Below are positions 1 through 10,580 of a stretch of 64,000 nucleotides of DNA, piece by piece. The DNA comes from Geodermatophilus saharensis (GTDB taxonomy: Bacteria > Actinomycetota > Actinomycetes > Mycobacteriales > Geodermatophilaceae): positions 558,001 through 622,000 of the forward strand of contig NZ_FZOH01000002.1 of NCBI RefSeq assembly GCF_900188205.1, read 5' to 3'. Position 1 is the first letter of the stretch. Each line of letters begins with the position of its first letter. Made by a program: the position numbers and the translations under genes. The notes under the pieces are model-generated. The model searched no databases. It saw only the letters and a program-made list of their open reading frames with translations, and was not told the origin of the DNA.

Positions 1-146
1 GTCAGCACCACGTAGTGCGGCACCAGCAGCAGCCACTTGACCAGCCAGAGCCCGCGCGACAGCCGCGCGTCCAGCAGCCCGTCGACGCGGACCGGGTACG
101 GCGGACGGCTCCCGGGTGGGGCCGTCGGAGACACGTGCTCGCTCAC
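1..146 (-). CDS. DUF4389-like membrane protein, N-terminal fragment
   Basis: Only the first 48 or so codons are inside the window. The GTG start follows a GAGGAGGTG ribosome binding site. The visible part reads [22 protein letters not shown] followed by a hydrophobic stretch ([10 protein letters not shown]), which resembles the start of DUF4389 membrane proteins of actinobacteria. The gene continues to the left, so length, membrane topology and the rest of the domain cannot be judged. It is divergent from the acg-like gene at 358, and the DevR-type box at 260 lies between them and could serve either side. The family call is from recognition of the short N-terminus only. Confidence 0.6.
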   Translation of the reverse strand, partial: MSEHVSPTAPPGSRPPYPVRVDGLLDARLSRGLWLVKWLLLVPHYVVL

Positions 147-259
147 GGCACACCTCCTCGGCCGCCGCGACGGCCCGGAGCGTCTCCCCGGTGCAGGCGG
201 CCGACCCGAGCCTCGCGACCCCGGCGGGCCGGGGACACGGACCAAAGGGGCCGGCACGG

Positions 260-273
260 GGGACGTTGGTCGC
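260..273. promoter_or_regulatory. DevR/DosR-type box (GGGACGTTGGTCGC)
   Basis: GGGAC-GTTG-GTCGC has the two 5-bp arms and 4-bp spacer of the mycobacterial DosR box, with one mismatch in the right arm. Its centre is about 91 bp before the GTG of the acg-like gene, which has its own Shine-Dalgarno, so a normal leader is expected. Confidence 0.5.
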
Positions 274-357
274 TGCCCCCGGTGACCGCGGGCCCCGGTG
301 CGGAGCCCTCCGCGCGCCCGACGCTGGGGCGAGACACCGTCCGGGAGGAGTCGCACC

Positions 358-1452
358 GTGACCCGCCGCACCACCTCCTCGGAGGGCCTCCCCACCCGGA
401 TCCCGCCGGCCTCCCCGCTGGAGGCGGCCGCCGACGCGGCGGTGCTGGCGCCCTCGGTGCACAACACCCAGCCCTGGCGGATCCGGCTGCACCCCGACCG
501 GCTGGAGCTGTCCGCCGACCGCACCCGGCGGCTGACCGTCCTCGACCCCGCCGGCCGCGCCCTGACCCAGAGCCTCGGCGCGGCACTGCTCAACGCCCGC
601 GTCGCGCTGGCCGCGGCCGGATCCGCCGTGCGCGTCGACCGGCTGCCCGACCCCGCCGACCCCGAGCTGGTGGCCGTCCTGCGCCCCGTCGACGGCCTCC
701 CGGACGCCGCGCTGGCCACCCTCGCCCCCGCCGTCCGCCGGCGCCGCACCAACCGCCGCCGCTACGGCCCCGGCCGGGTCCCCGACGAGGTGCTGCGCGT
801 CCTGGTCGCCGCGGCCGCCGCCGAGGACACCGTCCTGGTGCCGGTCATCCGCGACGACCACGTCCACCTGCTCGCCCGCCTCACCCAGCAGGCCGACCGC
901 ATCCAGAACGCCGACCCCGCCTACCGCGCCGAGCTGCGCCGCTGGACCAACCGCGAACCGGGCACCGGCGACGGCGTGCCGACCAGCGCCGTTCCGCACG
1001 TCGACGGCCGCCACCACGACCAGCTGCCCGTGCGCGACTTCGACACCGCCGGCGCCGGACAGCTCCCGGCCGACACCACCTCGGACACCACCCAGACCCT
1101 GGTGCTGCTGGCCACCCACACCGACGACCCACTGGCCTGGCTGCGCTGCGGAGAGGCCCTCGAGCGGGTGCTGCTGGAACTCACCACCCGCGGCTGGGTC
1201 GCCGGCCCCCTCACCCAGGCCATCGAGGTCCCGGTCACCCGCACCCAGCTGCGCTCGGCGCTCACCTGGGACGCCCACCCGCAGTCGGTGCTGCGCATCG
1301 GCCACGCCCCGGCCACCTCACCCACGCCGCGCCGTCCCCGCGGGACGGTGGTCGAGAACAGCCCCGCCCCCGCCGGGCGCCCGGCCCGCGACCGGACCGT
1401 CGCCGCCGCCCGGCCCGTCCCCGACGGCCGCGGGGGGACGACGTGGGTGTGA
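358..1452 (+). CDS. Acg-family nitroreductase-like flavoprotein
   Basis: This 364-residue protein carries the Acg-family signature [12 protein letters not shown] near residue 30, and the RTNRR and PLTQAIE segments typical of the family. In Mycobacterium tuberculosis the relatives Acg (Rv2032), Rv3127 and Rv3131 are DosR-induced. Acg binds FMN in a nitroreductase fold with an occluded active site, so a flavin storage or sequestering role is possible. GTG 358 is chosen because GGGAGGAG lies just upstream; the open frame extends further but without a ribosome site. The stop overlaps the next start as GTGA, so it is translationally coupled to the Rv1733c-like gene. A paralogue lies at 23766-24764. 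Confidence 0.85.
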   Translation: MTRRTTSSEGLPTRIPPASPLEAAADAAVLAPSVHNTQPWRIRLHPDRLELSADRTRRLTVLDPAGRALTQSLGAALLNARVALAAAGSAVRVDRLPDPADPELVAVLRPVDGLPDAALATLAPAVRRRRTNRRRYGPGRVPDEVLRVLVAAAAAEDTVLVPVIRDDHVHLLARLTQQADRIQNADPAYRAELRRWTNREPGTGDGVPTSAVPHVDGRHHDQLPVRDFDTAGAGQLPADTTSDTTQTLVLLATHTDDPLAWLRCGEALERVLLELTTRGWVAGPLTQAIEVPVTRTQLRSALTWDAHPQSVLRIGHAPATSPTPRRPRGTVVENSPAPAGRPARDRTVAAARPVPDGRGGTTWV

Positions 1453-2027
1453 CCGGTCGCCGCGGCGCGGTGCGGGCCCGGCTGCGGCGCGGCACGGGGC
1501 CGGCCGCCCGCCCCGACGACCGGGTGGAGCTGCTCTGCCTCGTGCTGTGCACCCTGCTGGCCGTGCTCGCGGTGCCGGTGGGGCTGGCCGTGGGGACGGC
1601 GGTGGGCACCGACGCCTCGGCCGAGGCGCGCAGCCAGCGGGAGCTGCGTTCCGAGGTCCCGGCGGTGCTGCTGGAGGACGGGCGGGCGCTGACCGGGACG
1701 GAGGCGGTCGCCCTCGCGTCGTGGACCGCCCCCGACGGCAGCTCGGGCGAGGACGAGGTGCGCGTGCCGGCGGGGACCCGCGCCGGGGACACGGTGCGGA
1801 TCTGGCTCGACGCCGACGGCCGCCGAACCGGCGCCCCGCTCTCGGAGACCGGGGTGCGGGTGACGGCCGCCGTCGCGGGCACGGTGACCGCCCTGCTGCT
1901 CGCCGCGTCCGCCGTCACGCTGCACGCCGCCGTCCGTGCGCTGCTCGACCGCGCGCGGTCCCGCCGCTGGGCGCGGGAGTGGGCCGAGGTCGAGCCGGTG
2001 TGGGCGGCCCGGTTCCGGCTGCGCTGA
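1449..2027 (+). CDS. Rv1733c-like two-helix membrane protein
   Basis: The 192-residue product has a short basic N-terminus, a first membrane segment (about residues 29-52, LLCLVLCTLLAVLAVPVG), an extracytoplasmic domain of about 85 residues with SWTAPDGSSGEDEVRVPAGT and WLDADGR, and a second membrane segment near residues 137-160 followed by a basic tail with WAEVEPVW. This is the layout of the Rv1733c family, a DosR-regulon membrane antigen in M. tuberculosis; its biochemical role is unknown. The GTG start overlaps the upstream stop (GTGA), making a two-gene operon with the acg-like gene. A very strong hairpin follows the stop. Confidence 0.8.
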   Translation: MTGRRGAVRARLRRGTGPAARPDDRVELLCLVLCTLLAVLAVPVGLAVGTAVGTDASAEARSQRELRSEVPAVLLEDGRALTGTEAVALASWTAPDGSSGEDEVRVPAGTRAGDTVRIWLDADGRRTGAPLSETGVRVTAAVAGTVTALLLAASAVTLHAAVRALLDRARSRRWAREWAEVEPVWAARFRLR

Positions 2028-2034
2028 GCCGGCA

Positions 2035-2077
2035 CGGCGGAGGGGCCGGGACGCGGTGCGTCCCGGCCCCTCCGCCG
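2035..2077. terminator. Bidirectional hairpin terminator
   Basis: A perfect 19-bp stem (CGGCGGAGGGGCCGGGACG with its complement) and a 5-nt loop lie between the convergent genes ending at 2027 and 2082. No U-tract is present, as is usual in high-GC actinobacteria. Confidence 0.85.
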
Positions 2078-2081
2078 GCGG

Positions 2082-2378
2082 TCAGGACCGGCCGAGCAGC
2101 CTCCGCCACCAGCTCCGCGGCGCCGGCGCCGGCTCGGCCGGCGGAACCGGCCCCGCCGACCCGCCCGCCGCCCGGGTGGCGCCGTGCCCGGACCCGGCGG
2201 AGCGCCCGTGCTCGGTGGCGCGGGCGTGGCTGAGGTAGTCCTGGACGGCCTGCGGGTCGAGCCGGTGACCGCGGGCGGCGACGTCGTGGCGGGCCTCCCA
2301 CTGCGCGATGAGCTTCTCGTCCTCGGACATCTCCCGGCGCGGGTGCTCGCCGGGCGTGGGGGCGTCGGACACGGTCAT
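2082..2378 (-). CDS. Small hydrophilic protein of unknown function
   Basis: This 98-residue protein starts at an ATG preceded by AGGAGGACCCCGAC. The N-terminal half is acidic and helical (MSEDEKLIAQWEARHDV, DPQAVQDYLSHARATEHG). The C-terminal half is low-complexity Gly/Ala/Pro-rich and ends in a basic WWRRLLG motif that could touch a membrane. No family is recognised. Its start overlaps the stop of the alcohol dehydrogenase upstream (ATGA), and a DevR-type box at 2467 lies inside the dehydrogenase 3' end, so it could be induced alone or with the dehydrogenase. Confidence 0.7.
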   Translation of the reverse strand: MTVSDAPTPGEHPRREMSEDEKLIAQWEARHDVAARGHRLDPQAVQDYLSHARATEHGRSAGSGHGATRAAGGSAGPVPPAEPAPAPRSWWRRLLGRS

Positions 2379-3481
2379 GTCGGGGTCCTCCTGGGGAGTG
2401 CGGCTGTCCGGTCCCACGCTCTCTGCCCGGGCGTTCCCGCGGCAGGGGGCGAGGGTCCCGGCGGCCGGGACCTTGGGCCTGCTCGGGCGTGCAGGACGGC
2501 GGCACCGGCGAAGCGGCCGTGGGCGAGGTCGGCCAGGGCCCGCGGGGCGTCGTCGAGGGGGTAGGCGGTGGTCGTCGCCCGCACGCCCAGCCGCCCGGCG
2601 AGGGCGAGGAACTCCTCGGCGTCGCGGCGGGTGTTGGCCGTGACGCTGCGCAGCCGCCGCTCCTGGAACAGCTCGTCGGCGTAGGACAGCCGCGGTACGT
2701 CCGACAGCCAGATGCCGGCGACGGCGAGGGTGCCGCCCCGGTCCAGCGCCCGCAGGGCGCCGGGCACGAGCTCCCCGGCCGGGGCGAACAGGACCGCGCC
2801 GTCGAGCGGCTCGGGCGGGGCGTCGCCGGCCCCGCCGACCGAGTCCGCGCCGAGCTCCTGCGCCAGGCGGCGGTTGGCGGCGCCGCGGGTGAGCACGTGC
2901 ACCCGCAGCCCCTGCGCCAGGGCGAGCTGCGCGGTGAGGTGCGCGCTGCCGCCGAAGCCGTAGACGCCCAGCCGGCCGCCCGGCGGCACCTCGGCGCAGC
3001 GCAGCGCCCGGTAGCCGATGATCCCGGCGCACAGCAGCGGCGCGGCCTGCTCGTCGTCGAGACCCTCGGGCAGCCGGTGGGCGAAGCGCTCGTCGACGAG
3101 GCAGGCGTCGGCGTAACCGCCGTCGAGGTCCCAGCCGGTGAACCGCGGGTCGGTGCAGAGGTTCTCGTCCCCGCGGCGGCAGAACCGGCAGGTGCCGTCG
3201 GTGCGGCCCAGCCACGGCACGCCGACCCGCTCGCCGATGGCGAAGCGGGTCGTTCCCGGGCCGACGGCGTCGACCCGGCCGACCACCTCGTGCCCGGGGA
3301 CGACGCCCGGCCGCCGCGGCGGGAGGTCCCCCTCGGCGAGGTGCAGGTCGGTGCGGCACACCCCGCAGCAGGTGATCGCCACCCGGACCTGCCCCGCGCC
3401 CGGCTCCGGCAGCGCCCGCTCGACCCGGCGCAGCGGCTCCGCGTCGGCCGGCGCCGGCGTGCCCACCACCCACGCGCGCAC
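2375..3481 (-). CDS. Zinc-dependent alcohol dehydrogenase (MDR, AdhA-like)
   Basis: The 368-residue protein has the GroES-like domain with catalytic-zinc residues Cys42 (GVCRTDLH) and His64-Glu65 (GHEVVG) and a Rossmann domain with GVYGFGGSAHLTAQ. It probably oxidises alcohols or reduces aldehydes with NAD(P). The structural-zinc loop reads TDGTCRFCRRGDENLC: three of the four expected cysteines remain (98, 101, 109) and the first is Asp95. About 30 Pro/Arg-rich residues follow the normal family end (AAVLHA) before the ATGA overlap with the next gene. The weak GTG start lies 11 bp after the upstream stress-protein gene, so they are likely cotranscribed. Confidence 0.85.
   Translation of the reverse strand: MRAWVVGTPAPADAEPLRRVERALPEPGAGQVRVAITCCGVCRTDLHLAEGDLPPRRPGVVPGHEVVGRVDAVGPGTTRFAIGERVGVPWLGRTDGTCRFCRRGDENLCTDPRFTGWDLDGGYADACLVDERFAHRLPEGLDDEQAAPLLCAGIIGYRALRCAEVPPGGRLGVYGFGGSAHLTAQLALAQGLRVHVLTRGAANRRLAQELGADSVGGAGDAPPEPLDGAVLFAPAGELVPGALRALDRGGTLAVAGIWLSDVPRLSYADELFQERRLRSVTANTRRDAEEFLALAGRLGVRATTTAYPLDDAPRALADLAHGRFAGAAVLHARAGPRSRPPGPSPPAAGTPGQRAWDRTAALPRRTPT
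2467..2480. promoter_or_regulatory. DevR/DosR-type box (GGGACCTTGGGCCT)
   Basis: GGGAC-CTTG-GGCCT is one base from the relaxed mycobacterial form. It sits inside the 3' tail of the dehydrogenase gene, with its centre about 95 bp upstream of the small-protein start at 2378, and may drive that gene internally. Confidence 0.5.
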
Positions 3482-3491
3482 GGGCCGCCGC

Positions 3492-4475
3492 TCAGGCCGG
3501 CGCGGGTGCGGTGTCGACGCCGGCGGAGGCGGCGGCCGGGGCGGGCTCGGCCCGGCGCGCCACGGGGACCACCAGGACCGGGCAGGCCGCGTGCATGACG
3601 CAGTGCAGGGCCACCGACCCGACGAGCAGGCCGCGCACCGCCCCGTGCCCGCGGCTGGCGACCACGAGCAGCGCGGCGTCCCGGGCGCGGGCGACGAGCA
3701 CGTCGGACGCGCCGCCCTCGACGACCTCGACGTCGACCCGGGGCACGGCGGCGTCCGGGGGCCGGTCGGCGAGGACGGCGTCCACGGCCTCCTCCGCCTT
3801 CGCGCGCAGGTCGTCGCGGACCTCGTCGCGGGACGGCGGCACGACGCTGGACAGGTCCACCCACGTGTCGGCGAGCACGAAGCTGGCCACGACGTCGACC
3901 TGCGCGCCGGTGCGGGCGGCCTCCTCCACCGCGGCGGACAGGGCCGCCCGGGACGCGGGTGAGCCGTCGAACCCGACCACCACCCGTGGTGGGCCGGCCG
4001 GCGCGGCCGCGCGCGGGTGCACGACCAGGACCGGACAGCGGGCGTGGGTGACCGTGTGCAGGGCGACCGAGCCGAGCAGGGCGCTGCGCACCGCGCCGCG
4101 GCCGCGGCTGCCCACGACCACCAGCTGGGCCTCCTCCGAGCGGGCGACCAGCCCCACGGCCGGCGGGTCCGGCACGACCTCGACGGTGACGGGGACGCCG
4201 GCCGCCCCCGCTCCCTCCGCGCGGACGGCCGCGAGCAGGTCCTCGGCCAGCCGCCGGGTGGCCGCGGCGACGTCCTCGACGACGGGGGCCACACCGCCCG
4301 CGCCACCGAGCCAGTACAGGTCACCGGCGTAGCTGCTGAGCACCACGAGCCGGGCCGCGCGGTCCGCGGCGGCGCCCAGGGCCACCGCGAGGGCGGCGCG
4401 GGCGGCGGGCGAGCCGTCGACGCCGACGACGACGGGCGGGCCGTCGCCGGCCTGCTGCTGCGGGGAGGTGTCCAT
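3492..4475 (-). CDS. Universal stress protein, tandem UspA domains
   Basis: This 327-residue protein has two UspA folds (about residues 14-155 and 165-305). Each begins VVVG(V/F)DGSPA and ends with the ATP-binding G-x2-G-x9-G(S) loop (VVGSRGRGAVRSALLGSVALHTV and VVASRGHGAVRGLLVGSVALHCV, read across their key glycines). Tandem Usps of this type are DosR-induced in mycobacteria. The YAGDLYWLGG segment after strand 2 also occurs, in variant form, in the Usp at 19235. The ATG start follows GAGGACTCCCG. It heads the operon with the dehydrogenase and small protein, and is divergent from the CBS-BON gene across two DevR-type boxes. Confidence 0.92.
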   Translation of the reverse strand: MDTSPQQQAGDGPPVVVGVDGSPAARAALAVALGAAADRAARLVVLSSYAGDLYWLGGAGGVAPVVEDVAAATRRLAEDLLAAVRAEGAGAAGVPVTVEVVPDPPAVGLVARSEEAQLVVVGSRGRGAVRSALLGSVALHTVTHARCPVLVVHPRAAAPAGPPRVVVGFDGSPASRAALSAAVEEAARTGAQVDVVASFVLADTWVDLSSVVPPSRDEVRDDLRAKAEEAVDAVLADRPPDAAVPRVDVEVVEGGASDVLVARARDAALLVVASRGHGAVRGLLVGSVALHCVMHAACPVLVVPVARRAEPAPAAASAGVDTAPAPA

Positions 4476-4555
4476 CGGGAGTCCTCACGTCGGGTCGGGG
4501 CGCCCGGTGCCGGGCATCTCCTCCGACCATGCGCCCCGCCCGACCCGGCGGACCG

Positions 4556-4591
4556 GGGACCAGGGGCCTCCCCTCGCGGGACCTCCGTCCC
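4556..4591. promoter_or_regulatory. Pair of DevR/DosR-type boxes
   Basis: GGGACCAGGGGCCT (4556-4569) and GGGACCTCCGTCCC (4578-4591, both arms perfect) are 22 bp apart centre to centre, about two helical turns. They lie between divergent stress genes and could activate both directions. Confidence 0.7.
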
Positions 4592-4669
4592 CCGCGGCCA
4601 CGCCTGCCGACCCTGGGGACGCGTGCCCCGGTCTCCCTAGCGTCCGGGGTACCGACCGGAGGAGGAGCC

Positions 4670-5359
4670 GTGCAGACGAGGGACGTCATGACACGCGAGG
4701 TGGTGACCGTGGGCCCGCACACCGCGGTGCGCTACGCCGCCGAGGTGATGGCCGCGCGGGGGTTCGCCGCCCTCCCGGTCGTCGACGCGGACGACCGGCT
4801 CGTGGGCATCGTCGCCGAGGCCGACCTGCTCCGCTCGCGGATCCCGGAGGACCCCCGGCTGCACCTGCGTCGCGGCGGCGACCCGGGCGTCGAGCCCCCG
4901 CCGGCACTGGTGCACGAGGTGATGACCCGGGACGTGCGCGCGGTCGACGTCACCGCCGACGTCGCCGACGTCGCCCGCCTCTTCGTCGACCAGGGTCTGC
5001 GCAGCGTCCCGGTGACCGACGGCGGCCGCCTGGTCGGCATCGTCAGCCGCCGCGACCTCCTGTCGCTGCTGGTGCGGAGCGACGACGACGTGCGGCGCGA
5101 GCTGCTGCGCCTGGTGGAGGGCTACACCGGTGAGCTCGACGTCTGGGACGTCGCCGTGCGCGACGGCGCGGCGACCATCCGGCGGCTCCGCGGCGGGCCC
5201 CAGGGCTCCGAGGAGGTCGAGCGCCGGGCGCTGACCGCGCTCGCGCTGACCGTCGGGGGCGTCGCGGACGTCCGCGTGCTGCCTCCCCAGGACGCGGGGA
5301 CCGCCGGTGACGAGCCGGTCCGTCCGCTGTCCGACCGGGCCGCGGGGGTCAGGCCGTGA
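4670..5359 (+). CDS. CBS-pair protein with C-terminal BON domain
   Basis: The 229-residue protein begins VQTRDVMTREVVTV, a typical CBS start, and has two CBS motifs (about residues 1-62 and 79-145), each with LPVVDADDRLVGIV or VPVTDGGRLVGIV. Residues 155-210 look like a BON-type domain (LDVWDVAVRDGAATIRRL, then a repeat of small hydrophobic strands). CBS pairs bind adenine nucleotides and usually sense energy state; related proteins are in the mycobacterial DosR regulon (hypoxic response protein 1 has a CBS pair). The GTG has GGAGGAGGAG upstream. The stop overlaps the Usp start (GTGA). Confidence 0.88.
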   Translation: MQTRDVMTREVVTVGPHTAVRYAAEVMAARGFAALPVVDADDRLVGIVAEADLLRSRIPEDPRLHLRRGGDPGVEPPPALVHEVMTRDVRAVDVTADVADVARLFVDQGLRSVPVTDGGRLVGIVSRRDLLSLLVRSDDDVRRELLRLVEGYTGELDVWDVAVRDGAATIRRLRGGPQGSEEVERRALTALALTVGGVADVRVLPPQDAGTAGDEPVRPLSDRAAGVRP

Positions 5360-6264
5360 CGCGGGCCGCGCGGACGGTCGTCGTCGGGATCGACGGGTCC
5401 GACACCGCGCGGGAGGCCGCCGCGGTCGCCGTCGACGAGGCCGCGCGCCGCGGAACCGCCCTGCACCTGGTCCACGTACTGCCCTGGGCGGCTGCCGGAC
5501 CGGCGGTGCAGGGGACCGGTGTCACCGGGCCCGACGTGGGCGGGCTGCTCCGCGCAGCCGCCGAGGCGGACCTGCGGGCGGCGGCCGGGGACGCCGCCGA
5601 CGTCCTCGGACCCGATCGCGTCAGCTGGTCGATCGTCCCCGGCGACCCCGCGGACGCGCTGACCGGCGAGGCGCGGGGGACCGAGCTGCTCGTCCTGGGC
5701 AGCCGGGGCGTGGGCGGGGTCTCGGACCTGCTGCTGGGGTCGACCGCCGCCGCGGTCCTCACGGCACCGCCGTGCCCGGTGCTGCTCCTCCCCGACGCGA
5801 CGGCCGCGGTGGTCCGGCCACGGACCTCGGTCGTCGCGGCGGTCGCCGGGGGGCCCGCCGACGACGCCGTGCTGGCGTTCGCGTTCGCCGAGGCCTCGAT
5901 GCGGGCGACGGACCTGCTCGCCGTGCACGCCTGGCAGGACCCCGCCCTGGAGACCGCGGTGCTGTCGACCGGCCCGCTGGTCGACTGGGCCGGGGTCCTC
6001 GCCGACGAGCAGCGCGTGCTGGCGGAGGCGCTGGCCGGCTGGCGGGACAAGGAGCCCGACGTCCCCGTCCGCGAGGCGGTGGTCCGCGACCGGCCGGCCC
6101 GGGCCCTGCTCGCGGCCGGGCTGACGGCGGAACTGCTGGTGGTCGGTGCGCGCCGTCACCACGGGCCGGCGCGACTGCGGTCGACCACCCACGCGGTGGT
6201 GCACCGGCCGGTCTGTCCCGTCGCGGTGGTGCCGACGACCGACGCCCCGGGCGGCGTGCGGTGA
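5356..6264 (+). CDS. Universal stress protein, tandem UspA domains
   Basis: This 302-residue protein has a complete first UspA domain (VVVGIDGSDTARE to VLGSRGVGGVSDLLLGSTAAAVL, with the ATP loop). The second half is degenerate: its ATP loop reads VVGARRHHGPARLRSTTHAVV and lacks the usual glycine spacing, so it may not bind ATP. It is coupled by GTGA overlaps to the CBS-BON gene before and the flavodoxin gene after, giving a three-gene stress operon behind the paired DevR-type boxes at 4556-4591. Confidence 0.9.
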   Translation: MTRAARTVVVGIDGSDTAREAAAVAVDEAARRGTALHLVHVLPWAAAGPAVQGTGVTGPDVGGLLRAAAEADLRAAAGDAADVLGPDRVSWSIVPGDPADALTGEARGTELLVLGSRGVGGVSDLLLGSTAAAVLTAPPCPVLLLPDATAAVVRPRTSVVAAVAGGPADDAVLAFAFAEASMRATDLLAVHAWQDPALETAVLSTGPLVDWAGVLADEQRVLAEALAGWRDKEPDVPVREAVVRDRPARALLAAGLTAELLVVGARRHHGPARLRSTTHAVVHRPVCPVAVVPTTDAPGGVR

Positions 6265-6815
6265 CCGGCCGGCGGGTGTTGGTGACCGCCGCCAGCCGGC
6301 ACGGCTCGACGGCGGAGATCGCCTCGGTGCTCGCCGCGGAGATCGCCGGCTGCCCGGCCGGCCGCGACGCGGCACTGAGCGCCGCCGCGGTGCCGGCGGG
6401 AGCCGGCCCCGACCCGGCGTCCTGGGACGCGGTGGTGCTCGGCAGCGCCGTCTACGGCGGCCGCTGGCTCGCCCCGGCCCACGACCTCGCCGTCCGGCAC
6501 GTGGCGGACCTGCGACGCAAGCCGGTGTGGCTGTTCTCCAGCGGGCCGATCGGCGCACCACCGTTCCCGCCGGACGAGCCCTACGACGTCGGCACGCTGA
6601 CCGCGCTCCTCCCCGTGCACGGGACCCGGGTCCTCCCCGGCCGGCTCGACCCGGCCCGGCTGCGGTTCGAGGAGCGGGCGATGGTCACCGCGATGCGCGC
6701 GCCGGTCGGCGACTTCCGGGACTGGGAGGCCGTGCGGGCGTGGGCCCGCGAGATCGCAGGCGTCCTGGCCGCCGAGGAGCCCGCGGCGCGGCGCGAGCCG
6801 ATGACCCCGGCCTGA
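6261..6815 (+). CDS. Flavodoxin-domain protein
   Basis: The 184-residue product starts VTGRRVLVTAASRHGSTAEIA, the FMN phosphate-binding loop of flavodoxins (compare HemG-type menaquinone-dependent protoporphyrinogen oxidases), and has WDAVVLGSAVYGGRW and PVWLFSSGPIG, the second and third flavin-contacting segments. It probably carries FMN and moves electrons; a specific partner cannot be read from sequence. It is the last gene of the CBS-Usp-flavodoxin operon (GTGA overlap). A paralogue with the same YGSAVY/WLFSSGP layout is at 12098 on the other strand. Confidence 0.82.
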   Translation: MTGRRVLVTAASRHGSTAEIASVLAAEIAGCPAGRDAALSAAAVPAGAGPDPASWDAVVLGSAVYGGRWLAPAHDLAVRHVADLRRKPVWLFSSGPIGAPPFPPDEPYDVGTLTALLPVHGTRVLPGRLDPARLRFEERAMVTAMRAPVGDFRDWEAVRAWAREIAGVLAAEEPAARREPMTPA

Positions 6816-6839
6816 GCCGCGCGGTACCCACCGGCGAGA

Positions 6840-9774
<2,935 letters not shown>

Positions 9775-9783
9775 GGGAGCCGC

Positions 9784-10455
9784 TCAGTCCCTGCGGGTCG
9801 AGCCCGAGCGCAGCTCGGTGGCCAGCACCGCGGCCTGCGTGCGCCGCTCGAGCCCCAGCTTGGCCAGCAGGTGGGACACGTAGTTCTTCACCGTCTTCTC
9901 GGCCAGGAACATGCGCTCGCCGATCTGCCGGTTGGTCAGGCCCTCGCCGATCAGCTGGAGCACGGTCCGCTCCTGCTCGCTGAGCCGCGCCAGCGGTCCC
10001 GCAGGCTCCGCGGCGCGCCGCATCCGGTCGAGCACCGCGGTGGTGGCCGCGGGGTCGAGCAGCGAGCCGCCGGCGGCGACGGTGCGCACCGCGCCCACGA
10101 GGTCGGCGCCGAGGATCTGCTTGAGCAGGTAGCCCGAGGCCCCGGCCATGATCGCCTCGAACAGGGCCTCGTCGTCGCTGTAGCTGGTCAGCATGATGAC
10201 GCGCAGGTCGGGCATCCGGCTGCGCAGCTCGCGGCACACCGTCACGCCGTCGCCGTCGGGCAGCCGGACGTCGAGCACGGCCACGTCCGGGCGCAGGGCC
10301 GGCACCCGGGCCATCGCCTCCGCGGCGTTCTTCGCCTCCCCGACGACGGTGATCCCCGGGTCGCCCCCGAGCACGTCGGCCACCCCGCGACGCACCAGCT
10401 CGTGGTCGTCGAGCAGGAACACCCGGATCGGGGCCTGCTGCCCGTCGTCGGTCAC
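9784..10455 (-). CDS. devR: NarL/FixJ response regulator, DevR/DosR-like
   Basis: The 223-residue regulator has a receiver domain with [12 protein letters not shown], phospho-acceptor Asp62 ([11 protein letters not shown]) and the switch region [11 protein letters not shown], and a LuxR-type HTH with [21 protein letters not shown] and [13 protein letters not shown], nearly identical to the DosR recognition helix. The DNA-reading Lys, Lys and Asn of DosR are conserved in EKTVKN. It should therefore recognise DosR-type boxes like those scattered through this window. The GTG start has GGGGAGGTGA upstream. It is divergent from the small ORF and membrane gene that begin at 10616. Confidence 0.94.
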   Translation of the reverse strand: MTDDGQQAPIRVFLLDDHELVRRGVADVLGGDPGITVVGEAKNAAEAMARVPALRPDVAVLDVRLPDGDGVTVCRELRSRMPDLRVIMLTSYSDDEALFEAIMAGASGYLLKQILGADLVGAVRTVAAGGSLLDPAATTAVLDRMRRAAEPAGPLARLSEQERTVLQLIGEGLTNRQIGERMFLAEKTVKNYVSHLLAKLGLERRTQAAVLATELRSGSTRRD

Positions 10456-10546
10456 CCGTCACCTCCCCGTCCGCCGTCGCCGGCACCCGCCGCCGTCGCC
10501 CGGCGATCGCCCCCGAGGCTAGGCGGTCGACCGGCCCCGGCGCCCG

Positions 10547-10580
10547 GGGCCGAAGGTCCCGGGAACGGGCCCTACGGCCC
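10547..10580. promoter_or_regulatory. Pair of DevR/DosR-type boxes
   Basis: GGGCCGAAGGTCCC (10547-10560) and GGGCCCTACGGCCC (10567-10580) are 20 bp apart centre to centre. The second is centred 42.5 bp before the A of ATG 10616. They are also upstream of devR (GTG 10455), so autoregulation is possible. Confidence 0.65.

Noticed and set aside
15..1448. Long plus frame through the acg-like gene, continuing into the Rv1733c-like gene
   Set aside because: Before 1449 the translation is Arg/Pro/Ala-rich with no family match. The acg-like frame explains the region and only the part from 1449 is a real gene.
921..2035. Minus-strand frames opposite the acg-like and Rv1733c-like genes
   Set aside because: They are shadows caused by the scarcity of stop codons at very high GC, with no ribosome site and no recognisable domain.
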